DNA of 64,000 bases from Arthrobacter sp. D5-1 (GCF_017357425.1 NZ_CP014571.1:2294001-2358000), one strand, 5' to 3'; numbered from the stretch's first letter, positions 35,190 through 44,311 are shown. The notes: generated by a model not told the origin, from the sequence alone. A program made the numbers and translations.

Positions 35190-35459
35190 GATGAATTCCT
35201 TCTATGTACTGATGGCTCGGACAGTTCTCTGCAGGGTCCTGTAACCACCATGAGCCACATCACGTATCCGGAGAAGAGTAAGTATCTGATAGGAGCTATC
35301 CGTCAAACAAATAGTTGGAGTCGGTGCGGCTATCAGCCGTATGAATACCAGCTATACCCAAACAGCTATTCTCCGATGGATTGAGGCTTGTCACAGTGAT
35401 GGAAATCCCCTCGGCGACCCTGCCGGTACCAGGGACTCTTCAATGGCGAAGGAACACCC
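35190..35459. promoter_or_regulatory. Divergent control region of the aromatic cluster
   Basis: This 270-base AT-richer gap separates the ring-cleavage operon from the MFS/LysR/SDR genes and must hold both promoters. It contains the palindrome GATAG-GAG-CTATC (35288-35300), and GCTAT recurs at 35295, 35329, 35351 and 35365. LysR proteins bind such repeated half-sites. The link to the LysR at 36701 is inference. Confidence 0.5.
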
Positions 35460-36671
35460 ATGAGCATCATTGATCCCACTGCGCTCGAGTCGCGCCGTCC
35501 GGTCTCCACCCGGGAAGCGGGCAAGGCGCAAGCTGCACTTCTTGTGGCCGGAAGCTGTATGCCGGTCCTGGGCGCCGTTTTGCTGGCACCTGTCCTGCCC
35601 ACCCTGAACCAGGTTTTCGCGGACACGGCGGGTGTCGCAATTCTTGTGCCGCTGGTCCTGACGCTTCCAGCGTTGTTCGTGGCATTGTTTTCGCCCTTGG
35701 CGGGTTACGTCGCTGACAGGATGGGCCGTCAGCAGTTGTTGATCTACGCCATGCTGGCCTACGCACTTTTTGGCACGGCACCGCTATGGCTGGACACCCT
35801 TGAGTCCATTGCCGCATCAAGGATCGGCGTAGGTATTGCAGAGGCAGCCATCATGACGTGCTGCACAACCCTGATCACCGACTACTATGCGGGGCAGCAA
35901 CGGAACAAATACCTGGGCCTCCAAACCATGGTGAGCGCACTTGCTGCGACGGCATTCTTTGCGCTGGGTGGCGCCTTGGGCAGTATCAGCTGGCGGACGC
36001 CCTTCTGGCTGTACGCAGTCAGCGCCGTCCTGGCGGTCCCCATGATCTTCAAGCTCTGGGAACCAGCCAAGAGCCAAGCCACGGGCCTGGCAGCGAAACA
36101 GCCGGTGCCCTGGCGTTAGATCGGTGTACCTGCTGCTGTGACACTGTTTGGCGGCATGGTGTTCTACGCGTTGATAGTCCACCTGCCCTACGTCATCACA
36201 AGTTTGGGCGTCCAGGATGCCGCCCTCATTGGTGGTGCGGCTGCGATCGCTTCGCTTGCAACGGCAGCAGGGGCAATCTCCTTCCGTTTCCTGGCCAAAC
36301 TGGGCACCCGAAAACTGTTGGCAGGCGCTTTCGGCCTCGCCGCCGTCGGGCTCTGCGTTGTTTCCGTGGCGGGCAGCGTTCCGGTGGCTGTCCTTGGGGC
36401 AGTGATCGCCAGTGCGGGCACGGGTGTTTTGTTGCCGACGCTGCTGACGTGGGCGGTCAACGGGCTGGACTTCTCCCAGCGCGGCCGGGGCACCGGTATC
36501 TGGACCGGAACCTTGTTCATCGGCCAGTTCCTGACGCCTATAGTCCTGGGCGCGACAGCCGCTGCTCTGGGCAACCTGGGCCTTGCGCTCGGGGCGCTGG
36601 GCCTGGCCTGCGCGCTGGCGTTGCTGGCTGTGCTGATTCGTGGGCCGCGGCTGGTACCTGTCAGCCACTGA
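35460..36671 (+). pseudogene. MFS transporter gene interrupted by an in-frame amber codon
   Basis: Residues 1-219 (35460-36116) hold the first six membrane helices with an MFS motif A (VADRMGRQQLL). A TAG at 36117-36119 interrupts the frame, and the same frame continues without another stop for helices 7-12 to 36671. Both parts align as one 12-helix transporter, and the break falls in the central cytoplasmic loop. A single change of CAG (Gln) to TAG would explain it. There is no ribosome site before the GTG at 36138, so restarting is doubtful. Relatives import aromatic acids. It sits divergent to the ring-cleavage operon. Sequencing error cannot be excluded. Confidence 0.8.
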
Positions 36672-36700
36672 TGAAGACCGTGGCTGGATAACCTAGGAGG

Positions 36701-37669
36701 ATGAAGAACCTGGACCTCAACCTGTTGCCCCAATTGCAGGTGCTGTTGGAACTGCGGAACGTTTCCCGGGCGGCCGAGCGGCTCCAACTCAGCCAGCCTG
36801 CAACCAGTGCAGCCATGGCCAGGCTCAGGCGGCATTTCGACGACGAACTCCTGGTGCGTCACGGCCGCACGTACGATCTCACACCCTTTGCGCAGTCGTT
36901 GGTCCCGCTGGTGGATGAAGCCATGCTTCATGTCCAGCGGGCCACGCGTGTCCGGTCCGGATTCGATGCCACCACAAGCGAACGCGAGTTCGTCATTGCG
37001 GCTTCCGATTATGCAGCTGCCCTCATTGTGGGGCCGCTGCGGGGCATCCTGCAGCAGGAAGCACCACGCGTGGTGGTGGACTTCGTTCCGACCTCCGGAC
37101 TTGAGGGCACCATGGCCGAATACTCCAAGATGGACCTGTTGGTGGGGCCCACTGGTTACAAGATGCAAGGCGACTCCAAGCAGCTGTTCCGTGACAGTTT
37201 TGTAGCAGTGGTCGATGCCGCGAATCCTTTGCTCCGGATGCCGGCCATGACGTTGACGGATCTTATTGGCGTCCCGCACGCGGTGGGGTACTTTGGCGAG
37301 GGGATCAGCACCCCGGCTGACAAACTTTTTGAGTCCCGGGGGGTTCGACGGCGGGTGGCAGCGACAGTGGCAGGCTTCCTGTCCCTGCCCCTCCTGGTGG
37401 AGGGTACGGACTTGGTGGCCTTGGTGCCGAGGATGCTGGCGTCCAGGGCCCAACGCGGGGCAAGGATCGAGGTTCTGGAGTTCACCGGAGACTTGGAGGC
37501 CTCATTGGTCGAGGCAATGTATTGGCATCCATCACAGACCGAAGATCCAGCCAACGCCTGGCTGAGGTCAGTGGTTCAGCGGGCCTGTTCCCAACTGCAC
37601 GCTCTTTTCCCGGTGACGGCACATCCCATACCCGTCGCAGCAACGTATCCCGTTGGGGCGGACGGATGA
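36701..37669 (+). CDS. LysR-family regulator of the aromatic cluster (NodD/NahR-like)
   Basis: The protein has 322 residues and begins MKNLDLNLLPQLQVLLELRN, the start typical of the NodD/NahR/LinR branch; the helix-turn-helix is VSRAAERLQLSQPATSAAMARLR. The effector domain lacks obvious odd features. AGGAGG abuts the ATG with no gap, too close for a working Shine-Dalgarno, while TAACCT at 36689-36694 sits where the -10 of a leaderless transcript would be. It lies 29 bases after the broken MFS gene and before the SDR, and is the natural candidate regulator of the divergent operon. Confidence 0.88.
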   Translation: MKNLDLNLLPQLQVLLELRNVSRAAERLQLSQPATSAAMARLRRHFDDELLVRHGRTYDLTPFAQSLVPLVDEAMLHVQRATRVRSGFDATTSEREFVIAASDYAAALIVGPLRGILQQEAPRVVVDFVPTSGLEGTMAEYSKMDLLVGPTGYKMQGDSKQLFRDSFVAVVDAANPLLRMPAMTLTDLIGVPHAVGYFGEGISTPADKLFESRGVRRRVAATVAGFLSLPLLVEGTDLVALVPRMLASRAQRGARIEVLEFTGDLEASLVEAMYWHPSQTEDPANAWLRSVVQRACSQLHALFPVTAHPIPVAATYPVGADG

Positions 37670-37695
37670 TGCTGTGGACGAACAGGATGCTTGAT

Positions 37696-38457
37696 ATGAC
37701 AGACGCCATGGTGGTGATTACAGGCGCCAACGGTGGCCAAGGCCTGGCCGAAACCCTGCTGCTGGCCACTACCGGGGCGACCGTGCTCGCGGCAGATCTG
37801 ACCGCGGAGCCATCCGCAGCCCTGAAGGCCGTAGCCGCTTCACACCCGGACCGCATTGTCTACCGCCAACTCGATGTCACCGAGCCGAGTGGGTGGGCGC
37901 ACTTGGCGAAGCTCCTCCACGACGAATACGGCCGGGTGGACGGCTTGGTCAACAACGCCGGCATCACCCGACGCGGCCGCCTGCTCGAGGCAACACCGGC
38001 CGATCTCGCCGCCGTATCGGAGGTGAACGTTACTGGGGCTCTGCTGGGAATGCAGGCCTGCGTTCCGTTGATGAAGCCCGGGGCTTCCATCGTCAATGTT
38101 GGATCAGTGGCGGCACTCAGCGGGCATTACCCTGTTGCTTACACCGCCAGTAAATGGGCGCTGCGGGGGCTTACCATCGCCGCCGCCACGGAACTCGGGC
38201 CGCAGGGCATCCGGGTTAACTCGGTTCATCCTGGATTTATCGAGACGCCCATGACGTCCGGAGCCAACCCGGCTTTCAGGGAAGCCAGCATCGCCGAGAC
38301 GCCGCTGGGGAGAACCGGGACTCCCGAGGAAGTTGCGGCCGTCGTGCTTTTCCTCCTGAGCCCAATGGCCGCTTTTGTCACGGGAGTGGACCTGCCGGTT
38401 GACGGCGGACAGAGCAGCCACGGCGGAGCGAAATCAATCTCAGATGCGGTGCGTTGA
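37696..38457 (+). CDS. SDR-family dehydrogenase
   Basis: The protein has 253 residues from ATG 37696; ATG 37687 is equally possible, and the frame open back to 37522 overlaps the LysR gene. TGANGGQGLAETL replaces the usual TGxxxGIG cofactor loop, with NNAG, a catalytic Ser and YTASK following in order, and VDGGQSSHGG near the end. It may oxidise a diol or alcohol from the aromatic pathway, as SDRs encoded beside dioxygenases often do, but this is inferred from position. AGGA lies nine bases before the chosen ATG. Confidence 0.85.
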   Translation: MTDAMVVITGANGGQGLAETLLLATTGATVLAADLTAEPSAALKAVAASHPDRIVYRQLDVTEPSGWAHLAKLLHDEYGRVDGLVNNAGITRRGRLLEATPADLAAVSEVNVTGALLGMQACVPLMKPGASIVNVGSVAALSGHYPVAYTASKWALRGLTIAAATELGPQGIRVNSVHPGFIETPMTSGANPAFREASIAETPLGRTGTPEEVAAVVLFLLSPMAAFVTGVDLPVDGGQSSHGGAKSISDAVR

Positions 38458-38488
38458 CCGATAAAACGTGGCTGGCGCCGTTGAACTC

Positions 38489-39028
38489 CTAGGTCCCCGG
38501 GCCCACCAACCGGTAGTTCAACAGGACGATTCCGGACGGGTAATGACGGCACTCCATGAGTTCCAACTTCGTCCACTGACCCACCCGGCCGAAGAACGGA
38601 ATGCCACCGCCCAGGATGACGGGGATCACGGAAATCCCCAGCTCATCGATCAAACCCTGCTCGATGAATTCCGTCACCAACTCACCGCCGCCAAACAGGC
38701 AGATGTCTTTGTCCCCGGCAATGGTTTCCTTGATATGCGCAACGAGTTCCCGCAGATCGCCGGAGAACAGTTCGGTAGTGCCCTTGGTAGCGAGAGTTTG
38801 ATGGTGGGTGACCACGTACGTTGGGACCTTGGACACCCCGCCGCCCATCGCTGACACCTCACGGTAGGTGTTGGCCCCCATGATGTAAGCCCCGGTCCTG
38901 CGCTCGGTGGCTTCAAATCCGTAGTCTTCGTCCCTGGCCATGGCATCGTTCAGCCATGAAAGATCGCCGCCCTCTGAGGCGATGTATCCGTCCAAGCTGG
39001 AGGCCATGCCCCCGAACACCTTACTCAC
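38489..39028 (-). CDS. Dihydrofolate reductase/RibD-C fold protein
   Basis: The protein has 179 residues and starts at GTG 39028, which overlaps the stop of the MFS gene before it (GTGA). MSSLDGYIA-like residues (GGMASSLDGYIASEGGDLSWL) and DICLFGGGELVTEFIEQGLIDEL are the RibD C-terminal/DHFR-like NADPH-binding pattern. Such YyaP/YwjB-like proteins are of unknown substrate. Coupling with the MFS efflux-type transporter suggests a shared resistance or detoxification role. Confidence 0.82.
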   Translation of the reverse strand: MSKVFGGMASSLDGYIASEGGDLSWLNDAMARDEDYGFEATERRTGAYIMGANTYREVSAMGGGVSKVPTYVVTHHQTLATKGTTELFSGDLRELVAHIKETIAGDKDICLFGGGELVTEFIEQGLIDELGISVIPVILGGGIPFFGRVGQWTKLELMECRHYPSGIVLLNYRLVGPGT

Positions 39029-40314
39029 GGCAAGGATTCGGTGTCCGGGGCGGTTTCAGTTGTGACGGCCGTGTCCGCCGCTGCGCCTTGCTTTCGGCTT
39101 GCCAGCAGGAACGGCACCGCGATCAGCTCGATGACGCCGGCCACAGCCAAGGATGCCGGGTAGCCGTAAAGATCAGCCCCCCGGCCAAGGAGTGGCTGGA
39201 TGACCACGCCACCGCTTGAACCCATGAGCGAATCGAAACTGAGTACGGTGGCCCGTTGCTTCGAAGGGATCATGTCATTGATATACGCCTGTCGGACCGG
39301 AGTTGCGGCGGCGCCCACTACGCCCCACAGGGCCAGGAGCACCAACGCAAGCCAGAAGTTGCGGGTGAACCCGAGGATCAGCAGGATGACGGCACCCACC
39401 AGGCCACCGAGAATCAGGACGGACGTGCGTTTGTGGAACAGTGTTCGTGCGTGGGGAGCGAGCCAGCCGCCCAGGATCTGCGAACCAGCCACAATGGCGG
39501 CAGCCAGTCCGGCGATGGAGTAGGCGCGCGGGTCGCCGAACAGATCAAGCAGGAACGGCTGAAGGGCGTAGAAAACATAGATTCCGACGCCGGCGCTGAA
39601 CGGTGCGGCGAGCATCACGTAGCGTACTGGCGGTTTTTTCAATCCGTTCTCAATGGACGCGGAAAGCACTGCGCGGGTAGCACGAAGGGGGTGCGTCGAG
39701 CGTTCAGGCGAGAACCCGACGTCGTGCATTAGGGCGAACGCTACTGCGAACATCGCTGCCAACACAGCTACCCGGAGGATGAACGGCACCCCGAGATTGC
39801 TTGCCTGGGCTATGACGCCGCCGGCCACGGAGCCGAGCAACATGGCCACGCCTTGCACCATTTGCCCCCTGCCCAGCACGGACTCGAGCCCGCCTTCGTA
39901 ACCCGAGAAGCGCAATGCGTCCACTAGCCAGGCCTCCACAGCCCCGGAGAAGAACGTAAAGCCCAAGCCCAGCAGGACGGAGACCACTGCCCACATCCAG
40001 AATGGCGCCGAGATCTGCCACAGCACAAAGTACAAATAGGTGGAGACGGCCAGCGTCACCGTGCCCAGCAAGAAGGAAACCCTACGGCCCCAACCGTCGG
40101 CGATGACCCCGGTAGGAACCTCGAAAAGGACCATCCCTGCTGTGAAGAACGCATTGGCGGCGAATGCCTCAAGGTTGCTCAGCCCGGCATCAAGCAGGAA
40201 GAGAGTGTTGATACCCCAGATGAACGAGGCAGCAATGGTGTTTCCCAGCGTCAGCGTGAGGTAGACACGTTGAATCTTGCGGGCTTCCTCGTTCACCTTG
40301 CCCACCTGCACCAT
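39025..40314 (-). CDS. MFS efflux-type transporter
   Basis: The protein has 429 residues and 12 predicted helices. FEVPTGVIADGWGRRVSFLLG holds motif A between helices 2 and 3, characteristic of the drug-efflux MFS branch related to tetracycline- and macrolide-type exporters. The C-terminal tail is Ala/Thr-rich. It precedes and overlaps the DHFR-fold gene by four bases on the minus strand. The start is placed at 40314, but an in-frame GTG at 40296 is an alternative. The exported compound is unknown. Confidence 0.85.
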   Translation of the reverse strand: MVQVGKVNEEARKIQRVYLTLTLGNTIAASFIWGINTLFLLDAGLSNLEAFAANAFFTAGMVLFEVPTGVIADGWGRRVSFLLGTVTLAVSTYLYFVLWQISAPFWMWAVVSVLLGLGFTFFSGAVEAWLVDALRFSGYEGGLESVLGRGQMVQGVAMLLGSVAGGVIAQASNLGVPFILRVAVLAAMFAVAFALMHDVGFSPERSTHPLRATRAVLSASIENGLKKPPVRYVMLAAPFSAGVGIYVFYALQPFLLDLFGDPRAYSIAGLAAAIVAGSQILGGWLAPHARTLFHKRTSVLILGGLVGAVILLILGFTRNFWLALVLLALWGVVGAAATPVRQAYINDMIPSKQRATVLSFDSLMGSSGGVVIQPLLGRGADLYGYPASLAVAGVIELIAVPFLLASRKQGAAADTAVTTETAPDTESLP

Positions 40315-40415
40315 CGACCGAGGGCCTTTTGGGCGGCCACGTCCGCCTGCAACCCATGCTGATCGCCCATAGAGCCGTTCTACGCCGAAGCCACCGCGAA
40401 TGCCAGACCACGGAG

Positions 40416-40450
40416 AAACTGCCGGTGGCTTTCGAGTCCACCGGCAGTTT
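40416..40450. terminator. Hairpin terminator after mobA
   Basis: Thirteen-base perfect arms AAACTGCCGGTGG / CCACCGGCAGTTT enclose a nine-base loop. It lies 18 bases after the mobA stop and before the MFS gene on the same strand, so it should end mobA transcription. A-rich/T-rich ends on the arms make it workable in either direction. Confidence 0.8.
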
Positions 40451-40467
40451 GTCCAGCGTTGAAGCTT

Positions 40468-42378
40468 CTACGCCTGGACGAGTCCAGCGCCCGGGTGTGA
40501 AGCCAACAGCGGCGCGAAAAACCGGCCAAGTTCGGCCGTCGCGGTCAGGGGCAGCACATTGGCGACGTACTGGTCCGGGCGGACCACCACAACGACGCCG
40601 TCCCGGCTGAGTCCGCGCAGGTCGAAGATGTCGTTGTTGGGGTCGGTACCGAACACTTTTTCGAGGTAGGTGAGCTTGAAGGGTCCTACCGTGGGTTTGA
40701 AGGCCTCGGGTACGGCGTTGATGTCCACGTTGGTGTGGTCTTGTTGGTAGATCACCTTGACATCGAACCAGGCGTCGCGGTCAGCGTCCGACGGCGTCGC
40801 GGCCAGCGGCGATTCCGGTGAGCTCGCGATCCACTCGGCGAAGTCGGCTACCGGACCTGGGCTGCCCGCTTGGGCAGTATCGGCAAAGACGTAGATGCGC
40901 CATCGGCCATCTGCTTTGGCGTGATGGCCAAGGTGCATGGGGTTGGTGTCGCAGACACGGAGGACGGGTGCCGATTTGAAGCGTTTACCGACGGGGAAGC
41001 CGGTGGCGAGCTCCTGGTGCTGTGCCTCGGCAACCAGCATGGACGGGGCATATTGGGTCATGAAGCCGGCCGGGAATTCTGCGGTGCTGGTGTAGAAGGT
41101 CTCCAGTTCGGCGGGGTCTTCGAATTCTTCTGGTTTCTTGGCCATCAGTGTGGACCATTGCTTGTCGAAATCGATCAGGTTCTTGGCCACCACCTGGCGT
41201 TCGGCCGAGTAGCTGTCCAGTAGGCTTTCGGGGCTGCGGCCTTCCAGGACGTGGCCGAGTTTCCAGCCAATGTTAAAGCCATCCTGCATGGAGACGTTCA
41301 TGCCTTGGCCGGCTTTCGCGCTGTGGGTGTGGCAGGCGTCGCCGGTGATGAACACCCGTGGCGTGCGGGTACCGCGGTCCTCCGGCAGAACGTCGTCGAA
41401 CCTGTCTGTGAGCCGGTGTCCTACCTCGTAGACGCTGTGCCAGGCGACATTGCGGACATCCAGGGTGTAGGGGTGGAGGATGTCGTTGGCCTTGCCGATG
41501 ATTTGCTCGATGGTGGTTTTCCGCACGGCGCCTTTGTCGTTGGGATTAACTTCGCCCAAGTCCACGTACATGCGGAACAGGTGGCCACCTTCGCGGGGGA
41601 TCAACAGGATGCTGCCACCGGCGCCGGACTGGATGGCGCACTTGGTGCGGATGTCCGGGAAATCGGTGACGGCGAGGACGTCCATGACACCCCAGGCGTG
41701 GTTGGCCTGATCGCCGGCAAGGTGGCAGCCGATGGACTCGCGAACTTTGCTGCGGGCACCGTCAGCCCCCACCACATATTTTGCCCGGACAGTGCGCTCC
41801 CGGCCTTCCTTGGGACCGGACGTATGGGCCAGTGTGACGGTGACAGGGTAGTCGCCGTCTTCGGTGACTTCGAGGCCTTGGAATTCGTAGCCGTAGTCCG
41901 GCGTCATCCGCGTGGGGGAGTTGGCCATGAACTCGGCAAAGTAGTCCAGCACGCGGGCCTGGTTCACAATCAGGTGCGGGAACTCACTGATCCCCGCGGG
42001 ATCGTCCACAGCCCGGGCGGCCCGGACAATGCGGGAGTGGTCGGCCGGGTCCGGCTTCCAGAAGGCCATCTCGGTGATGCGGTATGCCTCCGCGATGATT
42101 CGTTCGGCAAACCCGAATGCCTGGAAAGTTTCGACGCTGCGGGCCTGAATGCCGTCGGCCTGGCCGATGGCGAGCCGTCCGGGGCGACGCTCCACAATGC
42201 GGGTTGTGATGTCAGGAAACTGGGACAGTTGCGCCGCGGTCAACATTCCGGCCGGGCCGGTGCCCACAATGAGAACGTCAACTTCGTCGGGCAGCTCGGC
42301 GGGGCGGTTGATGCCGACGCCGGCGGCCGGTTCAACTCGCGGGTCACCGGATACGTATCCGTGGTGGTGGAACTGCAC
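40468..42378 (-). CDS. mobA: 3-hydroxybenzoate 4-monooxygenase
   Basis: The protein has 636 residues, close to the 639 of Comamonas MobA, and shares its opening MQFHHHG, GTGPAGMLTAAQLSQFPD, the GQADGI substrate segment, NQARV, the YVVGADGARSKVR DG motif, VFITGDACHTHSAKAGQGMN and the final VVVVRPDQYVANVLPL. The last ~180 residues are the thioredoxin-like domain of the phenol hydroxylase group. It converts 3-hydroxybenzoate to protocatechuate with NADPH and O2. It is a single gene bounded by a palindromic operator upstream and a terminator downstream. A related phenolic substrate is possible. Confidence 0.85.
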   Translation of the reverse strand: MQFHHHGYVSGDPRVEPAAGVGINRPAELPDEVDVLIVGTGPAGMLTAAQLSQFPDITTRIVERRPGRLAIGQADGIQARSVETFQAFGFAERIIAEAYRITEMAFWKPDPADHSRIVRAARAVDDPAGISEFPHLIVNQARVLDYFAEFMANSPTRMTPDYGYEFQGLEVTEDGDYPVTVTLAHTSGPKEGRERTVRAKYVVGADGARSKVRESIGCHLAGDQANHAWGVMDVLAVTDFPDIRTKCAIQSGAGGSILLIPREGGHLFRMYVDLGEVNPNDKGAVRKTTIEQIIGKANDILHPYTLDVRNVAWHSVYEVGHRLTDRFDDVLPEDRGTRTPRVFITGDACHTHSAKAGQGMNVSMQDGFNIGWKLGHVLEGRSPESLLDSYSAERQVVAKNLIDFDKQWSTLMAKKPEEFEDPAELETFYTSTAEFPAGFMTQYAPSMLVAEAQHQELATGFPVGKRFKSAPVLRVCDTNPMHLGHHAKADGRWRIYVFADTAQAGSPGPVADFAEWIASSPESPLAATPSDADRDAWFDVKVIYQQDHTNVDINAVPEAFKPTVGPFKLTYLEKVFGTDPNNDIFDLRGLSRDGVVVVVRPDQYVANVLPLTATAELGRFFAPLLASHPGAGLVQA

Positions 42379-42420
42379 GGGCTTTCCTCACTTCTTTGTG
42401 GGCCATCAATCAAGGTGTTC

Positions 42421-42447
42421 GATAATAGAACAGCCTGTTCTATTATC
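42421..42447. promoter_or_regulatory. Perfect 27-base palindromic operator upstream of mobA
   Basis: Two 13-base arms, GATAATAGAACAG and CTGTTCTATTATC, are exact reverse complements around a single C. It lies 43 bases before the mobA ATG, in an AT-rich gap shared with the divergent exonuclease gene. Length and symmetry suggest a dimeric repressor such as IclR, TetR, GntR or MarR. No such regulator gene is adjacent. Confidence 0.8.
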
Positions 42448-42559
42448 GCTCACACAATAGTAATGCCGCTCACAGTAGGCTTCAAGTGTTCGCAGTGACC
42501 CACCACCGAATCTGCCGGAGCTTCCTGCCCAAAGGGCTGTGGACGTGTCAGGATCAGGT

Positions 42560-43495
42560 ATGCCGCGACTGATGCTTTTGGACACTGCCTCTTTGTACTT
42601 CCGCGCCTTCTACGGCGTGCCCGATTCCATCCGCCGATCCGATGGCACACCTGTGAACGCGGTGCGGGGGCTCATGGATATGATCGCCCGACTCACCACC
42701 GACTACGAAGCCACGCACTTGGTCGCCTGTTGGGACAACGATTGGCGCCCGCAATGGCGCGTGGACCTGATTCCCAGCTACAAGTCGCACCGGGTCGCGG
42801 AGATTGTTCCAACTGGTCCGGATGTGGAGGTTGTCCCCGACCCTCTTGAGGCGCAGATTCCCATGATCCGGCGAGTACTGGACCTCGCGGGGATCGCTGT
42901 GGTGGGCGTTGACGCGCATGAAGCGGATGACGTCATAGGGACCTACGCGAGCCAGTCCCGGATGCCGACGGATGTGGTCACGGGCGACCGCGACCTGTTC
43001 CAGCTCGTCGATGATGACCGTGGAGTCCGCGTCATTTACACAGCACGCGGAATGAAGAACCTGGAAGTCCTCACCGACGTCGTTGTGGTGGGCAAGTACC
43101 GTGTGCTGCCCCAGCAATATGCCGACTTCGCAACACTCCGGGGCGATGCCTCCGACGGACTACCCGGCGTTGCCGGCATCGGAGAAAAGACGGCGGCGTC
43201 ATTGCTTGGCGAACACGGGTCATTGAAGGGGCTGCTTGAGGCGGCGGAAGCTCCCGACGGCGGGTTGTCGGCTTCTGTGCGCGCCAAGCTGTCCGCGGCG
43301 GCTGACTACCTCAACGTGGCGCCTACGGTCGTAAATGTGGTGCGGGACTTGGAAGTGCCGACGCTTGATGAAGCAGGTGCCGAGCTGCGTCCCGTCACCG
43401 GAGACGCGCGCACGGAACTGGAACAGCTGGCGACGGAGTGGAATTTGGGTGGATCGGTCAAGAGGCTGTTGGAGGCGCTGGACCGAGTCCGCTGA
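42560..43495 (+). CDS. 5'-3' exonuclease (FEN/Pol I exonuclease-domain family)
   Basis: The protein has 311 residues. Metal-binding acidic clusters appear as LLDTASLYFRAFYGVP at the N-terminus, HEADDVIGTYA and TGDRDLFQLVDD, followed by the helix-hairpin-helix LRGDASDGLPGVAGIGEKTAASLL that binds DNA. This stand-alone nuclease resembles the N-terminal domain of DNA polymerase I. It should remove RNA primers or 5' flaps. The ATG at 42560 (AGGATCAGG upstream) is preferred to GTG at 42539. Confidence 0.9.
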   Translation: MPRLMLLDTASLYFRAFYGVPDSIRRSDGTPVNAVRGLMDMIARLTTDYEATHLVACWDNDWRPQWRVDLIPSYKSHRVAEIVPTGPDVEVVPDPLEAQIPMIRRVLDLAGIAVVGVDAHEADDVIGTYASQSRMPTDVVTGDRDLFQLVDDDRGVRVIYTARGMKNLEVLTDVVVVGKYRVLPQQYADFATLRGDASDGLPGVAGIGEKTAASLLGEHGSLKGLLEAAEAPDGGLSASVRAKLSAAADYLNVAPTVVNVVRDLEVPTLDEAGAELRPVTGDARTELEQLATEWNLGGSVKRLLEALDRVR

Positions 43496-43648
43496 CATCC
43501 ACCCACAGGCTCCGGTTCACTTTCACAGCCGAATGACAGGTTCGGAACAGCCGGGGCTGTGGTGGGTCTCTCATCGTGTTAAGGAGGACGGAAGCTTTGA
43601 CCGTCCCTCAGACACCAGCCGTACCGACGGCTCATTGAGGAGAGGCAC

Positions 43649-44227
43649 ATGTCTAAAGTCAAGAGAATCACGCTGGGCGTAGCAGCCGGAGCACTGGCAT
43701 TGGGCGCAGGCTTGGGCGCGACGAGTATCGCGACGGCGGCCACCACGCCGACGCCGAGCGCCACGGCGTCCCCAAACGGCACATCGTCAGCGGAAGCAAC
43801 CACCCCTTCAGACCGAAGCGGAAAGCCAGGCGGACACGGACGCGATCGGGGACAGATGGCCGCTGAGCTGGCAACCAAGCTCGGTGTGGATGAGGCTAAG
43901 GTCACCGAGGCTTTGAAGGCATTCCGTGAGGCCAACAAACCCACCACGCCGCCTGCTGAAAGAACAGACGGAGCCGAAGGAACCAAGCCGGACCGGACGG
44001 AGCAGGACGCGGCACTGGCGAAATCTCTTGCTGCCGCCTTGGGCGTCGACGAAGCCAAGGTCACCACGGCACTGGAAGAAATCCGGGCCGCGGGCCAAGC
44101 GGAACGCTCCGCTGCACTGAAATCCAAGTTGGACAAGGCGGTCACGGACGGCAAATTGACCCAGGCAGAGGCAGACGCCGTGACCAAAGCCGTGGAGGCT
44201 GGAGTCATTGGGGGAGGCGGCCGCTGA
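43649..44227 (+). CDS. Secreted helical-repeat protein of unknown function
   Basis: The protein has 192 residues. A Sec signal peptide (SKVKRITLGVAAGALALGAGLGATSIATAA) is followed by a Thr/Pro/Ser-rich stretch. Two copies of an about 25-residue helix pair follow (LATKLGVDEAKVTEALKAF and LAAALGVDEAKVTTALEEI), separated by a charged linker, then a third related helix (KAVTDGKLTQAEADAVTKAV). I do not recognise the family beyond its recurrence in actinobacteria. GAGGAG lies a suitable distance before the ATG. It is followed by a strong hairpin, so it is probably monocistronic. Confidence 0.75.
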   Translation: MSKVKRITLGVAAGALALGAGLGATSIATAATTPTPSATASPNGTSSAEATTPSDRSGKPGGHGRDRGQMAAELATKLGVDEAKVTEALKAFREANKPTTPPAERTDGAEGTKPDRTEQDAALAKSLAAALGVDEAKVTTALEEIRAAGQAERSAALKSKLDKAVTDGKLTQAEADAVTKAVEAGVIGGGGR

Positions 44228-44267
44228 CACTGCCAAGCTGACCAGCTGACCAGCTGACCGGCTGAAG

Positions 44268-44304
44268 CAAGGGATCCCCCGGGCGATATCCGGGGGATCC
44301 CTTG
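44268..44304. terminator. Strong hairpin terminator
   Basis: Fifteen-base perfect arms CAAGGGATCCCCCGG and CCGGGGGATCCCTTG enclose a seven-base loop, 40 bases after the secreted-protein stop. No T-run follows, as is common for intrinsic terminators in GC-rich actinobacteria. Just before it, AGCTGACC occurs three times in tandem. Confidence 0.8.
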
Positions 44305-44311
44305 CGGTCTG

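Noticed and set aside
36138..36671. Independent gene for the C-terminal half of the MFS transporter
   Set aside because: It has no ribosome site and lies in the same frame as the upstream half, so one broken gene is the simpler reading.
41251..42498. 415-codon open frame on the plus strand
   Set aside because: It is antisense to mobA and has no family features.
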